This document shows positions 52,358-61,878 of a DNA stretch of 64,000 bases, piece by piece. This DNA comes from Ruminococcaceae bacterium UBA6413 (GTDB taxonomy: Bacteria > Bacillota > Clostridia > Oscillospirales > Ruminococcaceae). Location: positions 1 through 64,000 of the forward strand of contig DJPL01000074.1 of NCBI GenBank assembly GCA_002437415.1. Reading direction: 5' to 3'. Made by a program: the position numbers and the translations under genes. Each line of letters opens with the position of its first letter. The stretch's first letter is position 1. Under the pieces are notes generated by a model. That model saw only the letters and a list, made by a program, of their open reading frames with translations, had not been told where the DNA came from and made no database searches.

Positions 52358-53118
52358 CAGCGGTCACCGCCTGCCATAAGTACTGTGAGGGTGTCGTTTA
52401 TCTTGGCATAGAATTCTTCCGTGGTGGAAATGCCTTTATATATCTGGTGATAAACCTCGCCGTCCTTTATGAAAAGCACTCGTGAGGCACTGCTTGCCGC
52501 CTTTACCGAATGTGTTACCATAAGTATTGTCTGACCGTCACGGTTGATGTCGCCGAACAGACGGAGAAGCTCGTCAGATGCCTTTGAGTCAAGCGCGCCG
52601 GTAGGCTCGTCCGCAAGCAGGATATCCGGGCTTGTTATCAGTGCGCGGGCAACTGCGGTACGCTGCTTCTGACCGCCCGATATTTCGTAGGGGTATCTGT
52701 CCAGCAGGTCGCTTATGCCGAGCTTTGCGGCTATGGGGAGCAGACGTGCATTCATCTCGTCGTATTCCTTACCCATAAGCACAAGCGGCAAGAATATGTT
52801 GTCGCGGACTGAAAACGTATCGAGCAGGTTGAAATCCTGAAATACAAATCCGAGATGCTCGCGTCTGAAACGTGCCGCGTCGGAGTCTTTGATTTTAGTT
52901 ATATCCGTGCCGGAGAGCATAACAACGCCAGCGGTAGGCTTATCAAGCGCCGCAAGTATATTGAGCAGTGTCGTCTTGCCCGAGCCGCTTTCGCCCATAA
53001 TGGCGATATATTCACCATTTGCGGCGGAGAAATTGACGTTGCGCAGTGCAACATTGGGCTTCGCACCGAGCCGCTGTGTGTAGACCTTTTTAAGTCCCGT
53101 TACTTCAAGTATATTCAT
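52357..53118 (-). CDS. Bce-type ABC transporter ATP-binding protein
   Basis: A 253-residue ABC ATPase of the MacB/BceA group. Walker A GESGSGKTTL, signature SGGQKQR (after YEI), Walker B ILLADEPTGALD and H-loop VTHSVK are complete. AAAGGAGGAACGAT precedes the start. It is followed without a gap by the permease. The BceR-like box and promoter at 53146-53219 lie upstream. Confidence 0.93.
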   Translation of the reverse strand: MNILEVTGLKKVYTQRLGAKPNVALRNVNFSAANGEYIAIMGESGSGKTTLLNILAALDKPTAGVVMLSGTDITKIKDSDAARFRREHLGFVFQDFNLLDTFSVRDNIFLPLVLMGKEYDEMNARLLPIAAKLGISDLLDRYPYEISGGQKQRTAVARALITSPDILLADEPTGALDSKASDELLRLFGDINRDGQTILMVTHSVKAASSASRVLFIKDGEVYHQIYKGISTTEEFYAKINDTLTVLMAGGDR

Positions 53119-53145
53119 ATCGTTCCTCCTTTAAGTTCTGACAAT

Positions 53146-53219
53146 ATTATAGCTGAAATAACGGCACACCGCCATTCATCCGTCTTACAAACCGAAAGCT
53201 TATCTTACATTTTTGTAAG
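53146..53219 (-). promoter_or_regulatory. BceR-type box and promoter of transporter operon
   Basis: The 16-bp palindrome CTTACA-N4-TGTAAG lies at 53204-53219, a match to the TNACA-N4-TGTAA box of Bce regulators. A TATAAT (53151-53146) follows, with a poor -35, as expected for an activated promoter. Confidence 0.78.
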
Positions 53220-53224
53220 GTCGT

Positions 53225-54223
53225 CTATTCGTGCCTTACATCACTTTCCGTAAGATCAAGCATAAAAACCGACCCCTTGCCAAGCTCTGACTTTGCGGTA
53301 AGCGTAATACCGAGCATATCTGCTGTACTGCGGCAAAGGTATAAGCCTATCCCGCTTGCTTTCATATCATATCTGCCGTTAAGCCCGGTGTAGCCGTTGT
53401 CGAAAATTCTCGGCAGATCCGCCGGGTCAATGCCGATACCGGTGTCGGCAATACAGAGTATTTTCCTGTCGGTGTCGGGCTTCATATAAATCGATACCGA
53501 GCCTTTATCGGTGTATTTTATTGCATTTGACAGCAGTTGTCCTATGATGAACAACAGCCATTTTTCATCGGTGAGGACATCGGTATCAAGCTCTTTATAA
53601 TTAAGGCTGAGCTTCTTTCCGATAAACTGCGAGGAGAACCTGCGCACCGACTTTTTTACAATATCGTCAAGGCTGTAATGCTTTAGCACAAGGTCGTTGT
53701 CGGCGCTCTCAAGTCTTACATAGCACAGCGCCATATCGACATACTGCTCAATCTTCATAAGCTCGTCCGACAGTTTGCGGTTGTTTTCGCTGTCCTCGGA
53801 CTGAAGAATAAGGCGCATGGCGGAGATCGGTGTTTTTATCTGGTGCACCCACATGGTGTAATATTCTTTTGTTGCCCTGAGATTTTCCGCAGAGCTTTCC
53901 CTTAGCATCGCGGAATAATCATACAGCGTCTTTATAAGCGCGGTGTAGTCCTTGTCATCGGGAGATTTTGCCGCGGGGAGATTGTCCGCCGTTATAGTGA
54001 TCTCTGTGGCAAGGCGGCAGAGCGTTTTATGCTTTTTGTTTGCTCTGAGGTAGGACAAAGTGCATATTACCGCAAGAGCGGCAAGCGACAGCAGAAGAGC
54101 GTACAGCACAGGCTCTGCGGGCAGGTTATACAGCGATAATACCACCGTGAAAATTACAGCCGCAGTAATAACGCAGATAAGCGTTACTATGCGGCTTCTG
54201 ATAAAGTCAAGAAAGAATTTCAT
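53225..54223 (-). CDS. Bce-type sensor histidine kinase
   Basis: A 332-residue intramembrane-sensing kinase. Two N-terminal membrane helices (IVTLICVITAAVIFTVVL and VLYALLLSLAALAVICTL) have almost no extracellular loop. The H box is MWVHQIKTPISAMRL, the N box QLLSNAIKYTD and the G boxes DTGIGIDPADLPRIF and GIGLYLC. The lack of a sensor domain fits sensing through the transporter. It overlaps the regulator gene by 4 bases. Confidence 0.92.
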   Translation of the reverse strand: MKFFLDFIRSRIVTLICVITAAVIFTVVLSLYNLPAEPVLYALLLSLAALAVICTLSYLRANKKHKTLCRLATEITITADNLPAAKSPDDKDYTALIKTLYDYSAMLRESSAENLRATKEYYTMWVHQIKTPISAMRLILQSEDSENNRKLSDELMKIEQYVDMALCYVRLESADNDLVLKHYSLDDIVKKSVRRFSSQFIGKKLSLNYKELDTDVLTDEKWLLFIIGQLLSNAIKYTDKGSVSIYMKPDTDRKILCIADTGIGIDPADLPRIFDNGYTGLNGRYDMKASGIGLYLCRSTADMLGITLTAKSELGKGSVFMLDLTESDVRHE

Positions 54224-54891
54224 ATGATCATATACCCCATTCCGACCTTGGTCGTGATGTAGTTTCCAAGCCCTATGTTTTCAAGTTTTTTGCGCAGTCT
54301 GCTGACATTTACCGTGAGCGTGTTCTCGTCAATAAAGCAGTCGGTTTCCCACAGCCTTTGCATAAGCGTGTCGCGCGTGATTATTCTGCCCGCGCTCTCC
54401 ATCAGCGTCTGGAGTATACGCAGTTCGTTTTTGGTAAGCTCGGCTTTTCTGTCGCCGTTTGTAACGACCGCCGATGAAATATCAAGTATCACACTGCCGT
54501 GTGAGATAAGGTCGCTTCTGCCCGAAAATGAATAAGCGCGGCGCAGAACGGCGTTTATTTTAGCGGTCAGCACCGACAGGTCAAACGGCTTTGCGATAAA
54601 ATCATCGCCGCCCATATTCATTGCCATGACAACGTTCATATTGTCGGAGGCTGAGGACAGAAATATCACAGGTACTTTGGACAGCTTCCTTATCTCGCCG
54701 CACCAGTAGTAACCGTCATAGAACGGAAGCTTTATATCAAGCAGTACGAGCTGAGGGTCGAAAGCGGCAAATTCCACAGTGATATTGCGGAAATCCTTTG
54801 CGCATTCCACCTTGTAGTCCCAGCCCTCGAGGTGTTTTTTCAGCGTCTGAGCTATTGTGGGGTCGTCTTCTGTAATAAAAATTTTGTACAT
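54220..54891 (-). CDS. Bce-type response regulator
   Basis: A 223-residue OmpR-family regulator. Receiver: ITEDDPTIAQTL acidic pocket, LLDIKLPFYDG with the phosphoacceptor Asp, LSSASD and AKPF with the Lys. DNA-binding: ELTKNELRILQTLMESAGRIITRDTLMQRLW and NVSRLRKKLE winged helix. The ATG at 54891 is preferred to a TTG 6 bases upstream. It lies directly after the alpha/beta hydrolase gene, whose stop is at 54894. Confidence 0.92.
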   Translation of the reverse strand: MYKIFITEDDPTIAQTLKKHLEGWDYKVECAKDFRNITVEFAAFDPQLVLLDIKLPFYDGYYWCGEIRKLSKVPVIFLSSASDNMNVVMAMNMGGDDFIAKPFDLSVLTAKINAVLRRAYSFSGRSDLISHGSVILDISSAVVTNGDRKAELTKNELRILQTLMESAGRIITRDTLMQRLWETDCFIDENTLTVNVSRLRKKLENIGLGNYITTKVGMGYMII

Positions 54892-54893
54892 AG

Positions 54894-55622
54894 TCAAATT
54901 TCTGCCATTCTTATAATAAGTTCGTTGAACCGCTTTGCAAACATCGGCGGGATATTATGGGCGGCTTTATCCCATATTTCGTATCTGCAATTTTTATTCA
55001 TAGCGGCAAGACCTTTTACGCTGTCGTGAACCTCCGCCTGTTCTTTACTGCCTGCAAGGGCGATCATCGGGAAGTCGGCGTTTTCAAAGCCGTTTATTGT
55101 ATCAAGCGTTATGCCGTTGTCGACCGAGCTTCTTACAGTTTCAATACGCACATTCTGCATCTGTGCGACAAATTCTTTCCTTTGCTCTTTGGGCAGTCCG
55201 TTCATAAGCCCGATAAAACTGCATAATCGTTTGTTCTTGAATGACGCAAACTGCTTTTCGTTCATAGCCATAACCTTTGACAGCATAGGTTCTTTCTTGA
55301 TAAGCCACGGACTGACGATAACAGCGGAAGAAAAATACTGCGGATACTCAGCACACAGTTTTACTGCAAGCTGTGCGCCGAGCGAAAAGCCGACAAGCGT
55401 TACCTTTTTGCCGATATCGGCTATGAAGTCGGCAAGCTGTTTTACTGCCGCTTCGGTGTCGAAAATTTCATCTGTGGCATCTCCGTAACCCATGATATGC
55501 GGGATAAGAAGATGATATTTTTCGGCAAGCGGATATTGCCTGCCGAAGCTGTGAACAAAGTTTGCCCCGTGAAGAAAGACTATGGTCTTCTCGTTTTCTT
55601 TTCCGTATTCGTAATAATGCAT
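54894..55622 (-). CDS. Alpha/beta hydrolase
   Basis: A 242-residue serine hydrolase. KTIVFLHGANF gives the oxyanion HG, LVGFSLGAQLA the nucleophile elbow (GFSLG), and the C-terminal DKAAHNIPPMF the catalytic His. The substrate is unknown. GGAGGAAAATAT precedes the ATG at 55622; a longer reading crosses the promoter. It is first in a hydrolase-regulator-kinase operon. Confidence 0.85.
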   Translation of the reverse strand: MHYYEYGKENEKTIVFLHGANFVHSFGRQYPLAEKYHLLIPHIMGYGDATDEIFDTEAAVKQLADFIADIGKKVTLVGFSLGAQLAVKLCAEYPQYFSSAVIVSPWLIKKEPMLSKVMAMNEKQFASFKNKRLCSFIGLMNGLPKEQRKEFVAQMQNVRIETVRSSVDNGITLDTINGFENADFPMIALAGSKEQAEVHDSVKGLAAMNKNCRYEIWDKAAHNIPPMFAKRFNELIIRMAEI

Positions 55623-55656
55623 ATATTTTCCTCCAAGATTTTTTCTCGTTGTTGTA

Positions 55657-55685
55657 ATTATAGCACGGGTGAGGGGGATAGTCAA
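55657..55685 (-). promoter_or_regulatory. Promoter of hydrolase-BceRS operon
   Basis: TTGACT (55685-55680), 17 bp, TATAAT (55662-55657) on the minus strand. Confidence 0.78.
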
Positions 55686-55692
55686 ACAGAAA

Positions 55693-55715
55693 AGCCGTGC
55701 AACAATTGCACGGCT
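55693..55715 (-). terminator. Terminator of methionine operon
   Basis: AGCCGTGCAA pairs with TTGCACGGCT around a 3-base loop, followed on the minus strand by TTTTCTGTTT, 13 bp after the metH stop. Confidence 0.82.
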
Positions 55716-55728
55716 CGCGTATATCAAA

Positions 55729-58101
55729 TTAACCTATAACCCTCTTCGCAATATCGACCGTTTCCTTAGCGTCCTTTGCGTAGAAGTCTGCGCCTATCTT
55801 TTCGGCATATTCCGGTGTCAGTACCGCGCCGCCGACAACCACCTTGCAGATAAGTCCGTTATCGTGGATAAGCTTTATCGTTTCTTCCATGGATTTCAGC
55901 GTAGTAGTCATAAGTGCACTAAGCCCCACAAGCTTTACCTCGTGCTTCTTTGCAGCATCGACTACCGCCTGATATTCAACGTCCTTGCCAAGGTCTATTA
56001 CGGTGTAGCCGTAGTTTTCGAGCAGGACTTTGACTATATTCTTGCCTATGTCGTGTACGTCGCCTTTTACCGTTGCAAGAACTATCTTGCCCTTGCTCAC
56101 CGTTTCGGAATTGTTCTTTGCAAGGTGCGCCTTGATAACGTCAAAACAGCTCTGCGCAACGCCTGCCGATAAGATCAGCTGTGGGAGGAATATCTTGCCC
56201 TGCTCAAACAGCGTACCCGTCTTGTCAAGCGCGGGGATTAGACGCTCGTTTATTATTGCCATCGGGTCGGTGTCGATAAGCAGCTGTTCTGTTATCTTTG
56301 CCGCCTCGGCTTTAAGTCCGTTGTCGATGGCGTATTCAAGCGTTACATCGGAAGATCTCGGCTTTGCGACTGCCGCGGGTGTGTCACTGCCGTAAGCGGC
56401 AATGTATTCTACCGAGTTTACATCTATTGCCTTTAACAGCTTGAATGCTCTTACAGCGCCTGTCATTGCGGCTACATTGGGGTTTATGATCGGCAGGTCA
56501 AGTCCGTTTTCAAGCGCCATTGTAAGGAATATATGGTTTAAAAGCTCGCGGTTGGGCAGACCAAATGAAATATTCGATACACCGAGCACCGTTCTTACCC
56601 CGAACCTTTCCTTTACCGCACGGACAGCCTTTAGTGTTTCGTTGACTGCAAGCTGTTCTGCCGATGCGGTAAGTGTAAGACAGTCTATCGCTATATCCTC
56701 TTTCGGGATACCTATCTCTTCGCAACGCCTGATTATCTTCTCGGCAATGGCAACACGCTGTTCTGCCTTAGGCGGTATGCCGTCCTTGTCAAGCGTCAGT
56801 CCGACAACTGCCGCGCCGTATTTCTTTACAAGCGGGAGAACGTTTTTAAGGCTCTCTTCTTCGCCGTTTACCGAGTTTACCATAGGCTTGCCGTTGTATA
56901 CGCGCAGTGCCGCTTCAAGTACCTCGGGTATAGTGCTGTCTATCTGGAGCGGAACATTTGTAACGCCCTGAATGCTCTTGACAGCCTTTATCATCATTGC
57001 CTTTTCGTCTATGTCGGGAAGTCCCACGTTTACGTCAAGTATATCCGCGCCTGCGTTTACCTGCTCTATAGCCTGTCCTAAGATATAGTCTATATCATCG
57101 TTTATAAGCGCCTGCTTGAACAGCTTTTTACCCGTGGGGTTGATGCGCTCACCGATTATTCTCGGCTGACTTACCTCTACCACGTTCGTGCCGCTGCATA
57201 TCGTGCAGACACGCTCAATGTTCTTAGGCTCATACTTTCTGCCTTTTACCTTGTCTGCCGTGCGGCGGATAAATTCTGGTGTTGTACCGCAACAGCCGCC
57301 GATTATTCCTGCGCCGAGCTTTGCAATCTCAACTGCGTACTCGCTGAACTCTTCGGCATCTATCGAATATTCGCCTGTCGCAGGGTCGGGAAGACCTGCG
57401 TTCGGCATTACTATAACCGGTATCTTTGATTTTTCGCACAGCGTTGTGATAATAGGCATAAGCTCTTTCGGACCGAGAGAGCAGTTTACGCCTACTGCGC
57501 TGACTCCCAGACCCTCGCAAAGCAGAATTTCCGCTTCTGCCGGACAGCCTGTAAATGTACGACCGTTTTCTTCAAATGTCATACTGCATATAATAGGCAG
57601 ATCGCAGTTTTCCTTTGCGGCAAGTATAGCGGCTTTAAGCTCGTATAAGTCGGTCATTGTTTCGAAAAGAACAACGTCCGCACCCGCCTTGTAGCCTGCA
57701 ACTATCTCTTCCTTGAATATATCGTAAGCTTCTTCGAATTTAAGGCTTCCCGTAGGCTCAAGGAGCTGTCCTATAGGACCTATATCAAGCGCACAGAAAA
57801 CGTCCTTTCCGCTTTCCTTTATCGCTTCTTTACAGTTCACTATTCCTGCGGTGATTATCTCGTCAACGCTTTTTCCGCTGTGGCTGATCTTGTACGAGTT
57901 AGCGCCGAATGTATTGGCGGAAATTATATCCGCTCCTGCGTCTATATAACTGCGGTGTATCTCTTTCAGCAGATCCTTTGCGGTGAGGTTAAGAAGCTCG
58001 GGAGTTTCGCCCGTCTTAAGCCCCTTTGCCTGTAGCTGAGTACCCATAGCACCGTCGAAAATGAGCAGTCCTCTTTGTTCAAGTAATGTTTTAATTTCCA
58101 C
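55729..58101 (-). CDS. metH: Cobalamin-dependent methionine synthase, short form
   Basis: A 790-residue enzyme that transfers methyl from methyltetrahydrofolate to homocysteine via cobalamin. Homocysteine domain: LLIFDGAMGTQLQAKG, NCSLGP and GGCCGTTPEF zinc cysteines. Folate domain: RIIGERINPTGKKLF to IINPNVAAMTG. Cobalamin domain: KGDVHDIGKNIVKVLL with the axial His and VGLSALMTTT. It ends there: the C-terminal activation domain of the 1200-residue form is absent and encoded by the preceding gene, which it overlaps by 11 bases. Confidence 0.94.
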   Translation of the reverse strand: MEIKTLLEQRGLLIFDGAMGTQLQAKGLKTGETPELLNLTAKDLLKEIHRSYIDAGADIISANTFGANSYKISHSGKSVDEIITAGIVNCKEAIKESGKDVFCALDIGPIGQLLEPTGSLKFEEAYDIFKEEIVAGYKAGADVVLFETMTDLYELKAAILAAKENCDLPIICSMTFEENGRTFTGCPAEAEILLCEGLGVSAVGVNCSLGPKELMPIITTLCEKSKIPVIVMPNAGLPDPATGEYSIDAEEFSEYAVEIAKLGAGIIGGCCGTTPEFIRRTADKVKGRKYEPKNIERVCTICSGTNVVEVSQPRIIGERINPTGKKLFKQALINDDIDYILGQAIEQVNAGADILDVNVGLPDIDEKAMMIKAVKSIQGVTNVPLQIDSTIPEVLEAALRVYNGKPMVNSVNGEEESLKNVLPLVKKYGAAVVGLTLDKDGIPPKAEQRVAIAEKIIRRCEEIGIPKEDIAIDCLTLTASAEQLAVNETLKAVRAVKERFGVRTVLGVSNISFGLPNRELLNHIFLTMALENGLDLPIINPNVAAMTGAVRAFKLLKAIDVNSVEYIAAYGSDTPAAVAKPRSSDVTLEYAIDNGLKAEAAKITEQLLIDTDPMAIINERLIPALDKTGTLFEQGKIFLPQLILSAGVAQSCFDVIKAHLAKNNSETVSKGKIVLATVKGDVHDIGKNIVKVLLENYGYTVIDLGKDVEYQAVVDAAKKHEVKLVGLSALMTTTLKSMEETIKLIHDNGLICKVVVGGAVLTPEYAEKIGADFYAKDAKETVDIAKRVIG

Positions 58102-58762
58102 AGTGTCCTCCGCTTTTTCTGAATTTGCATCTGTCTTTCATATTACAGCTTTCACAGCCTCTGTTACTGCTGTCGATCTCGCCCTCCGACAGTCCAATGA
58201 ATGCCGTTACCGATTTTGTCGGCACCATCATATTGCTGTCCATAACGGTAAGACCTATCCTTTTCTGAGCCTGTAAAAGCGTCAGTAAATCAAACTGTAT
58301 ATCAAGCGGCAAGTCACCGTAGCCGGGAGAATATCTCCAGGTACGGCTGTTTGACTTTACTTTTTCAAATATCTCTTTTTCGGCTCTGTTGCATACCTGT
58401 TCTATTGCCGCGCCCGCAAGGCTGTCAACGATAACGGCGCCAGCCATATCCGACACCTGTAAACGCCTTAAAAGCACGTCTACACCCTGCCCGAGCGTAG
58501 CGCACATAAGCACTATCCTGTCGCAGTTTTTCAAATGGGCGGCGGCAGAGCTGCCTTTGAGTATTATATTACTGTCCGCTATCCGTACGCCGTCATCTGT
58601 AAAGCTTATCGGGTATACGGCATAGAGATATTTCGGACTTGCGGCTTTTAACAGATCTTTTTCGCATAAATCCAGCATTGAGAGCATCTGCTCGTTGTCC
58701 GTGCCGTCCTTACAGCCGAGATAACGCAGAGCCTCGTTTTTGTCTATCGGCTGAAGTATCAT
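58091..58762 (-). CDS. Separate MetH activation-domain protein
   Basis: A 223-residue stand-alone version of the AdoMet-binding reactivation domain. TWRYSPGYGDLPLDIQFDLL contains the RxxPGY motif. MMVPTKSVTAFIGL is also typical of that domain. The C-terminus has a Cys cluster, RGCESCNMKDRCKFRKSGGHC, C-x2-C-x5-C-x7-C, absent from the fused E. coli domain and able to bind Fe-S or zinc. It lies between metF and metH, overlapping both (ATGA with metF). Confidence 0.9.
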   Translation of the reverse strand: MILQPIDKNEALRYLGCKDGTDNEQMLSMLDLCEKDLLKAASPKYLYAVYPISFTDDGVRIADSNIILKGSSAAAHLKNCDRIVLMCATLGQGVDVLLRRLQVSDMAGAVIVDSLAGAAIEQVCNRAEKEIFEKVKSNSRTWRYSPGYGDLPLDIQFDLLTLLQAQKRIGLTVMDSNMMVPTKSVTAFIGLSEGEIDSSNRGCESCNMKDRCKFRKSGGHCGN

Positions 58763-59619
58763 AACAGATCCTTGATGCCGTTATAAATGCGTGTCGCAAC
58801 GGCGGGGTTATTCATAGCGTAAAGGTGGATGCCCTGAACATCGTTTGAAATGAGATCGACTATCTGGTCGACAGCATAAGCTATGCCCGCGCTTTTAAGC
58901 GCCTCGGGGTCGTTCTCATACTTCTGCATCATCTTTACAAACTTTGAGGGCAGACTTGCGCCGCACATTGTTACCATACGCTCGATCTGCTTTTTGTTCG
59001 TAACAGGCATAATGCCTGCCGAAATAGGTACGTCTATACCTGCGGCTCTTGCGCGCTTTTCAAAGTCGTAATAGCATGAATTATCGAAGAAAAGCTGTGA
59101 AACAAGGTGTGAAGCGCCTGCGTCTACCTTAATTTTAAGGTTTTTTATATCGTCCTCGGGGCTGTCTGCGTCAACGTGAGTTTCGGGATAGCACGCACCC
59201 GCAATATCGAAATTACCCTTTGAAGAGATGTATGCCGTAAGGTCGCTTGCATGGGGAAAATCAAACTTGGGCTGTTCATCGGGCTTGTTGTCGCCTCTTA
59301 AGGCAAGAATATTCTCAATGCCGTTTGAAGAAAAGTCGTCAAGCATAAAATCCACATCGTCACGCGTACTGTTTATGCAGGTCAGGTGAGCCATTGACTC
59401 AATGCCGTACTCTTTCTTTATGTGCGATGCGATCTCGCAGGTGGAGCGGTTTGCGCGGTTTCCGCCCGCACCGTAGGTCACGCTGATGTAGGCGGGGTTT
59501 ATCGCCGCCAATCCGTCTACCGCCTTGTAGACCGTTTCAATAGGGAAGTTCTTGTTCGGAGGGAATACCTCGAGCGAGAACACGGTCTTACCGGGTGTGT
59601 ATAAATCTTTAATTTTCAT
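58759..59619 (-). CDS. metF: Methylenetetrahydrofolate reductase
   Basis: A 286-residue FAD enzyme that makes 5-methyltetrahydrofolate for MetH. VFSLEVFPPNKNF near the start, AYISVTYGAGGNRANRST, MAHLTCINSTRDDVD, ILALRGD and HLVSQLFFDNSCYYDF are MetF signatures. A weak ribosome site precedes the ATG, 35 bp after metG. Confidence 0.94.
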   Translation of the reverse strand: MKIKDLYTPGKTVFSLEVFPPNKNFPIETVYKAVDGLAAINPAYISVTYGAGGNRANRSTCEIASHIKKEYGIESMAHLTCINSTRDDVDFMLDDFSSNGIENILALRGDNKPDEQPKFDFPHASDLTAYISSKGNFDIAGACYPETHVDADSPEDDIKNLKIKVDAGASHLVSQLFFDNSCYYDFEKRARAAGIDVPISAGIMPVTNKKQIERMVTMCGASLPSKFVKMMQKYENDPEALKSAGIAYAVDQIVDLISNDVQGIHLYAMNNPAVATRIYNGIKDLL

Positions 59620-59654
59620 TCCGTCTTTTGTTCCTTTAAAATGTTATCTCAATG

Positions 59655-61583
59655 TTATCTTACCGTACTGCCGTTGGGCGTATCCTTGTCAAGGAATACG
59701 ACCTGTACCTTGTCGCCTGCATCGCAGGCAAGGAGCATACCGTTGCTTTCTTCGCCGCAGAGCTTGGCAGGTGAGAGGTTGGCAACGAATATTATCTTTT
59801 TTCCGATAAGCTCTTCGGGGGTGTAGTATTCCGCAATACCGGAAACTATCTGTCTGCCGCCTCTTGCATCGTCAACCTGAATTTTAAGCAGCTTCTTCGA
59901 CTTTTTTATCTTTTCACAGGCTGTGATCTCGCCTGTTCTGAGCTTAACCTTAGCAAAGTCGTCTATCGTGATTATTCCCGCCTTGTCAAGATCCTCGTCT
60001 TCCTTGATAACAGTCTTGGGCTTCATAAGGCTTTCAAGCTCTGAAATTTCGTTCTTGATATCAATTCTCGGGAAGAGCACTCTGCCTTTCTTTACGGTAA
60101 CGTCTGCGCGCAGTACGCCGAATGTGCCGAGCTTGTCATAAGATGTATCTTCTGCGTTTGCGCCTATCTGTTCCCATACCTCGGGCATAGTAACAGGCAT
60201 GAAGGGGCTGAGCAGAGCGGAGCAGATACGGATCGTTTCAAGCAGGTTGTAGAGTACGGTTGCAAGACGTGCCTTGTTGCTTTCGTCCTTTGCGAGTACC
60301 CAGGGTGCAGTTTCATCAATATACTTGTTTGCACGTGAAATTACCTTGAATATCTCTTCAAGAGCCTTTGAGTGTTGAGCCTGTTCGATAAGGGGAGTAA
60401 CTGTGGCACACAGTGACTCAGCCATACCGATAAGCTGACTGTCAAGCTCGTCGGATACTCTGTCTGTAGGCAGTGTTCCGCCGAAGTACTTGTCTACCAT
60501 CGCAACTGTTCTTGAAACGAGGTTTCCGAGGTCGTTTGCAAGGTCGGCATTTATTCTTGTAAGCATAAGCTCGTTTGTGAAGTTGCAGTCACTGCCGTAA
60601 GGCATATCGCGCAGTATCTGATAACGTACAGCGTCAACGCCGTAACGCTCGCAGAGCACGAAGGGATCTACTACATTGCCCTTTGACTTGCTCATCTTGT
60701 CGCCGTTGAAGTTTATCCAGCCGTGACCGTAAAGGTGCTTAGGCAGGGGCAGATCGAGCATCATAAGGATAATAGGCCATACGATGGAGTGGAAACGTAC
60801 TATTTCCTTTGCCGTCATATGCATATCGGCAGGCCAGTACTTTTCAAAGTCGTTGTACCTTTCGTTATCGTAGCCGAGCGCGCTAATATAGTTTGAAAGA
60901 GCGTCGACCCATACATATACAACGTGCTTGCTGTCAAAGTCAACGGGAATGCCCCATGTAAAGCTTGTTCTTGATACGCAGAGATCTTCAAGACCGGGCT
61001 TTATAAAGTTGTTTACCATCTCGTTTACACGGCTTCTGGGCTGTAAATAATCGGTTTCGGTAAGGAACTTTTCGATTTTGTCCGCAAAGTCGGAAAGGCG
61101 CAGGAAGTAAGCCTCTTCGTTTGCTTCGATTACTTCACGTCCGCAGTCGGGACACTTGCCGTCGACAAGCTGGCTTTCTGTCCAGAAGCTCTCGCACGGT
61201 GTGCAGTACTTGCCCTTGTATGTTCCTTTATAGATGTAACCCTTTTCGTACAGCTTCTTAAATATCTTCTGTACTGTTTCAACGTGGTAGTCGTCCGTTG
61301 TTCTGATAAAGCGGTCGTAGCTTATGTGCATTGTTTCCCACAGGCGCTTGAAGTTACCTACTATCTCGTCAACGTATTCCTTGGGAGTTACGCCCTTGTC
61401 TGCGGCTTTGAGTTCGATCTTCTGACCGTGCTCGTCCGTACCTGTAAGGAACATTACGTCATAGCCCTGCATTCTCTTGAAACGTGCAATTGTATCGCAG
61501 GCTACCGTCGTGTAACAGTGTCCTATATGCGGATTACCCGAGGGGTAATATATCGGGGTGGTTATATAGTATGTCTTGCTCAT
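59655..61583 (-). CDS. metG: Methionyl-tRNA synthetase
   Basis: A 642-residue class I synthetase that charges tRNA-Met. YYPSGNPHIGHCYTT is the HIGH motif, CTPCESFW and GKCPDCGRE the zinc knuckles, and GDKMSKSKGNVVDP the KMSKS loop. A C-terminal tRNA-binding (EMAP/Trbp111) domain starts near residue 535 (DFAKVKLRTGEITACEKI). AAGGAGAAAAATAA precedes the ATG. No T-box or SAM riboswitch is visible upstream. Confidence 0.96.
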   Translation of the reverse strand: MSKTYYITTPIYYPSGNPHIGHCYTTVACDTIARFKRMQGYDVMFLTGTDEHGQKIELKAADKGVTPKEYVDEIVGNFKRLWETMHISYDRFIRTTDDYHVETVQKIFKKLYEKGYIYKGTYKGKYCTPCESFWTESQLVDGKCPDCGREVIEANEEAYFLRLSDFADKIEKFLTETDYLQPRSRVNEMVNNFIKPGLEDLCVSRTSFTWGIPVDFDSKHVVYVWVDALSNYISALGYDNERYNDFEKYWPADMHMTAKEIVRFHSIVWPIILMMLDLPLPKHLYGHGWINFNGDKMSKSKGNVVDPFVLCERYGVDAVRYQILRDMPYGSDCNFTNELMLTRINADLANDLGNLVSRTVAMVDKYFGGTLPTDRVSDELDSQLIGMAESLCATVTPLIEQAQHSKALEEIFKVISRANKYIDETAPWVLAKDESNKARLATVLYNLLETIRICSALLSPFMPVTMPEVWEQIGANAEDTSYDKLGTFGVLRADVTVKKGRVLFPRIDIKNEISELESLMKPKTVIKEDEDLDKAGIITIDDFAKVKLRTGEITACEKIKKSKKLLKIQVDDARGGRQIVSGIAEYYTPEELIGKKIIFVANLSPAKLCGEESNGMLLACDAGDKVQVVFLDKDTPNGSTVR

Positions 61584-61772
61584 TTTATTTTTCTCCTTGT
61601 TTTTAAGTGATGTTTTATTCAGTCCGTATTTTTACATTCGTGCCAAACTGCACATTCGCGCATACACGCCGTTCTTTACGCTTTTAATTTTCAGGATCAT
61701 AAAAACCAGTCCTTCCGAATGTAATTTATTATGGTACAGGGCATAGTGACCCACTATCCATACATAAATTTT

Positions 61773-61801
61773 AGTATACCACTATTTAGACTGTTTTGCA
61801 A
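61773..61801 (-). promoter_or_regulatory. Promoter of metG-metF-metH operon
   Basis: TTGCAA (61801-61796), 17 bp, TATACT (61778-61773) on the minus strand. A leader of about 180 bases follows without any structure I can name. Confidence 0.7.
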
Positions 61802-61849
61802 CATTGCAAAAATTTTTAAAGCAATTTTTACATTTTGTCTAAAAAAGTC

Positions 61850-61878
61850 TTGATTTTTTTCGGTTTTTCTAGTAAAAT
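61850..61878 (+). promoter_or_regulatory. Promoter of PucR-type gene
   Basis: TTGATT (61850-61855), 17 bp, TAAAAT (61873-61878). Confidence 0.65.

Noticed and set aside
61584..61772. T-box or SAM riboswitch before metG
   Set aside because: No T-box antiterminator core (GGTGGNACC) and no SAM-I or other SAM riboswitch core was seen on the minus strand.
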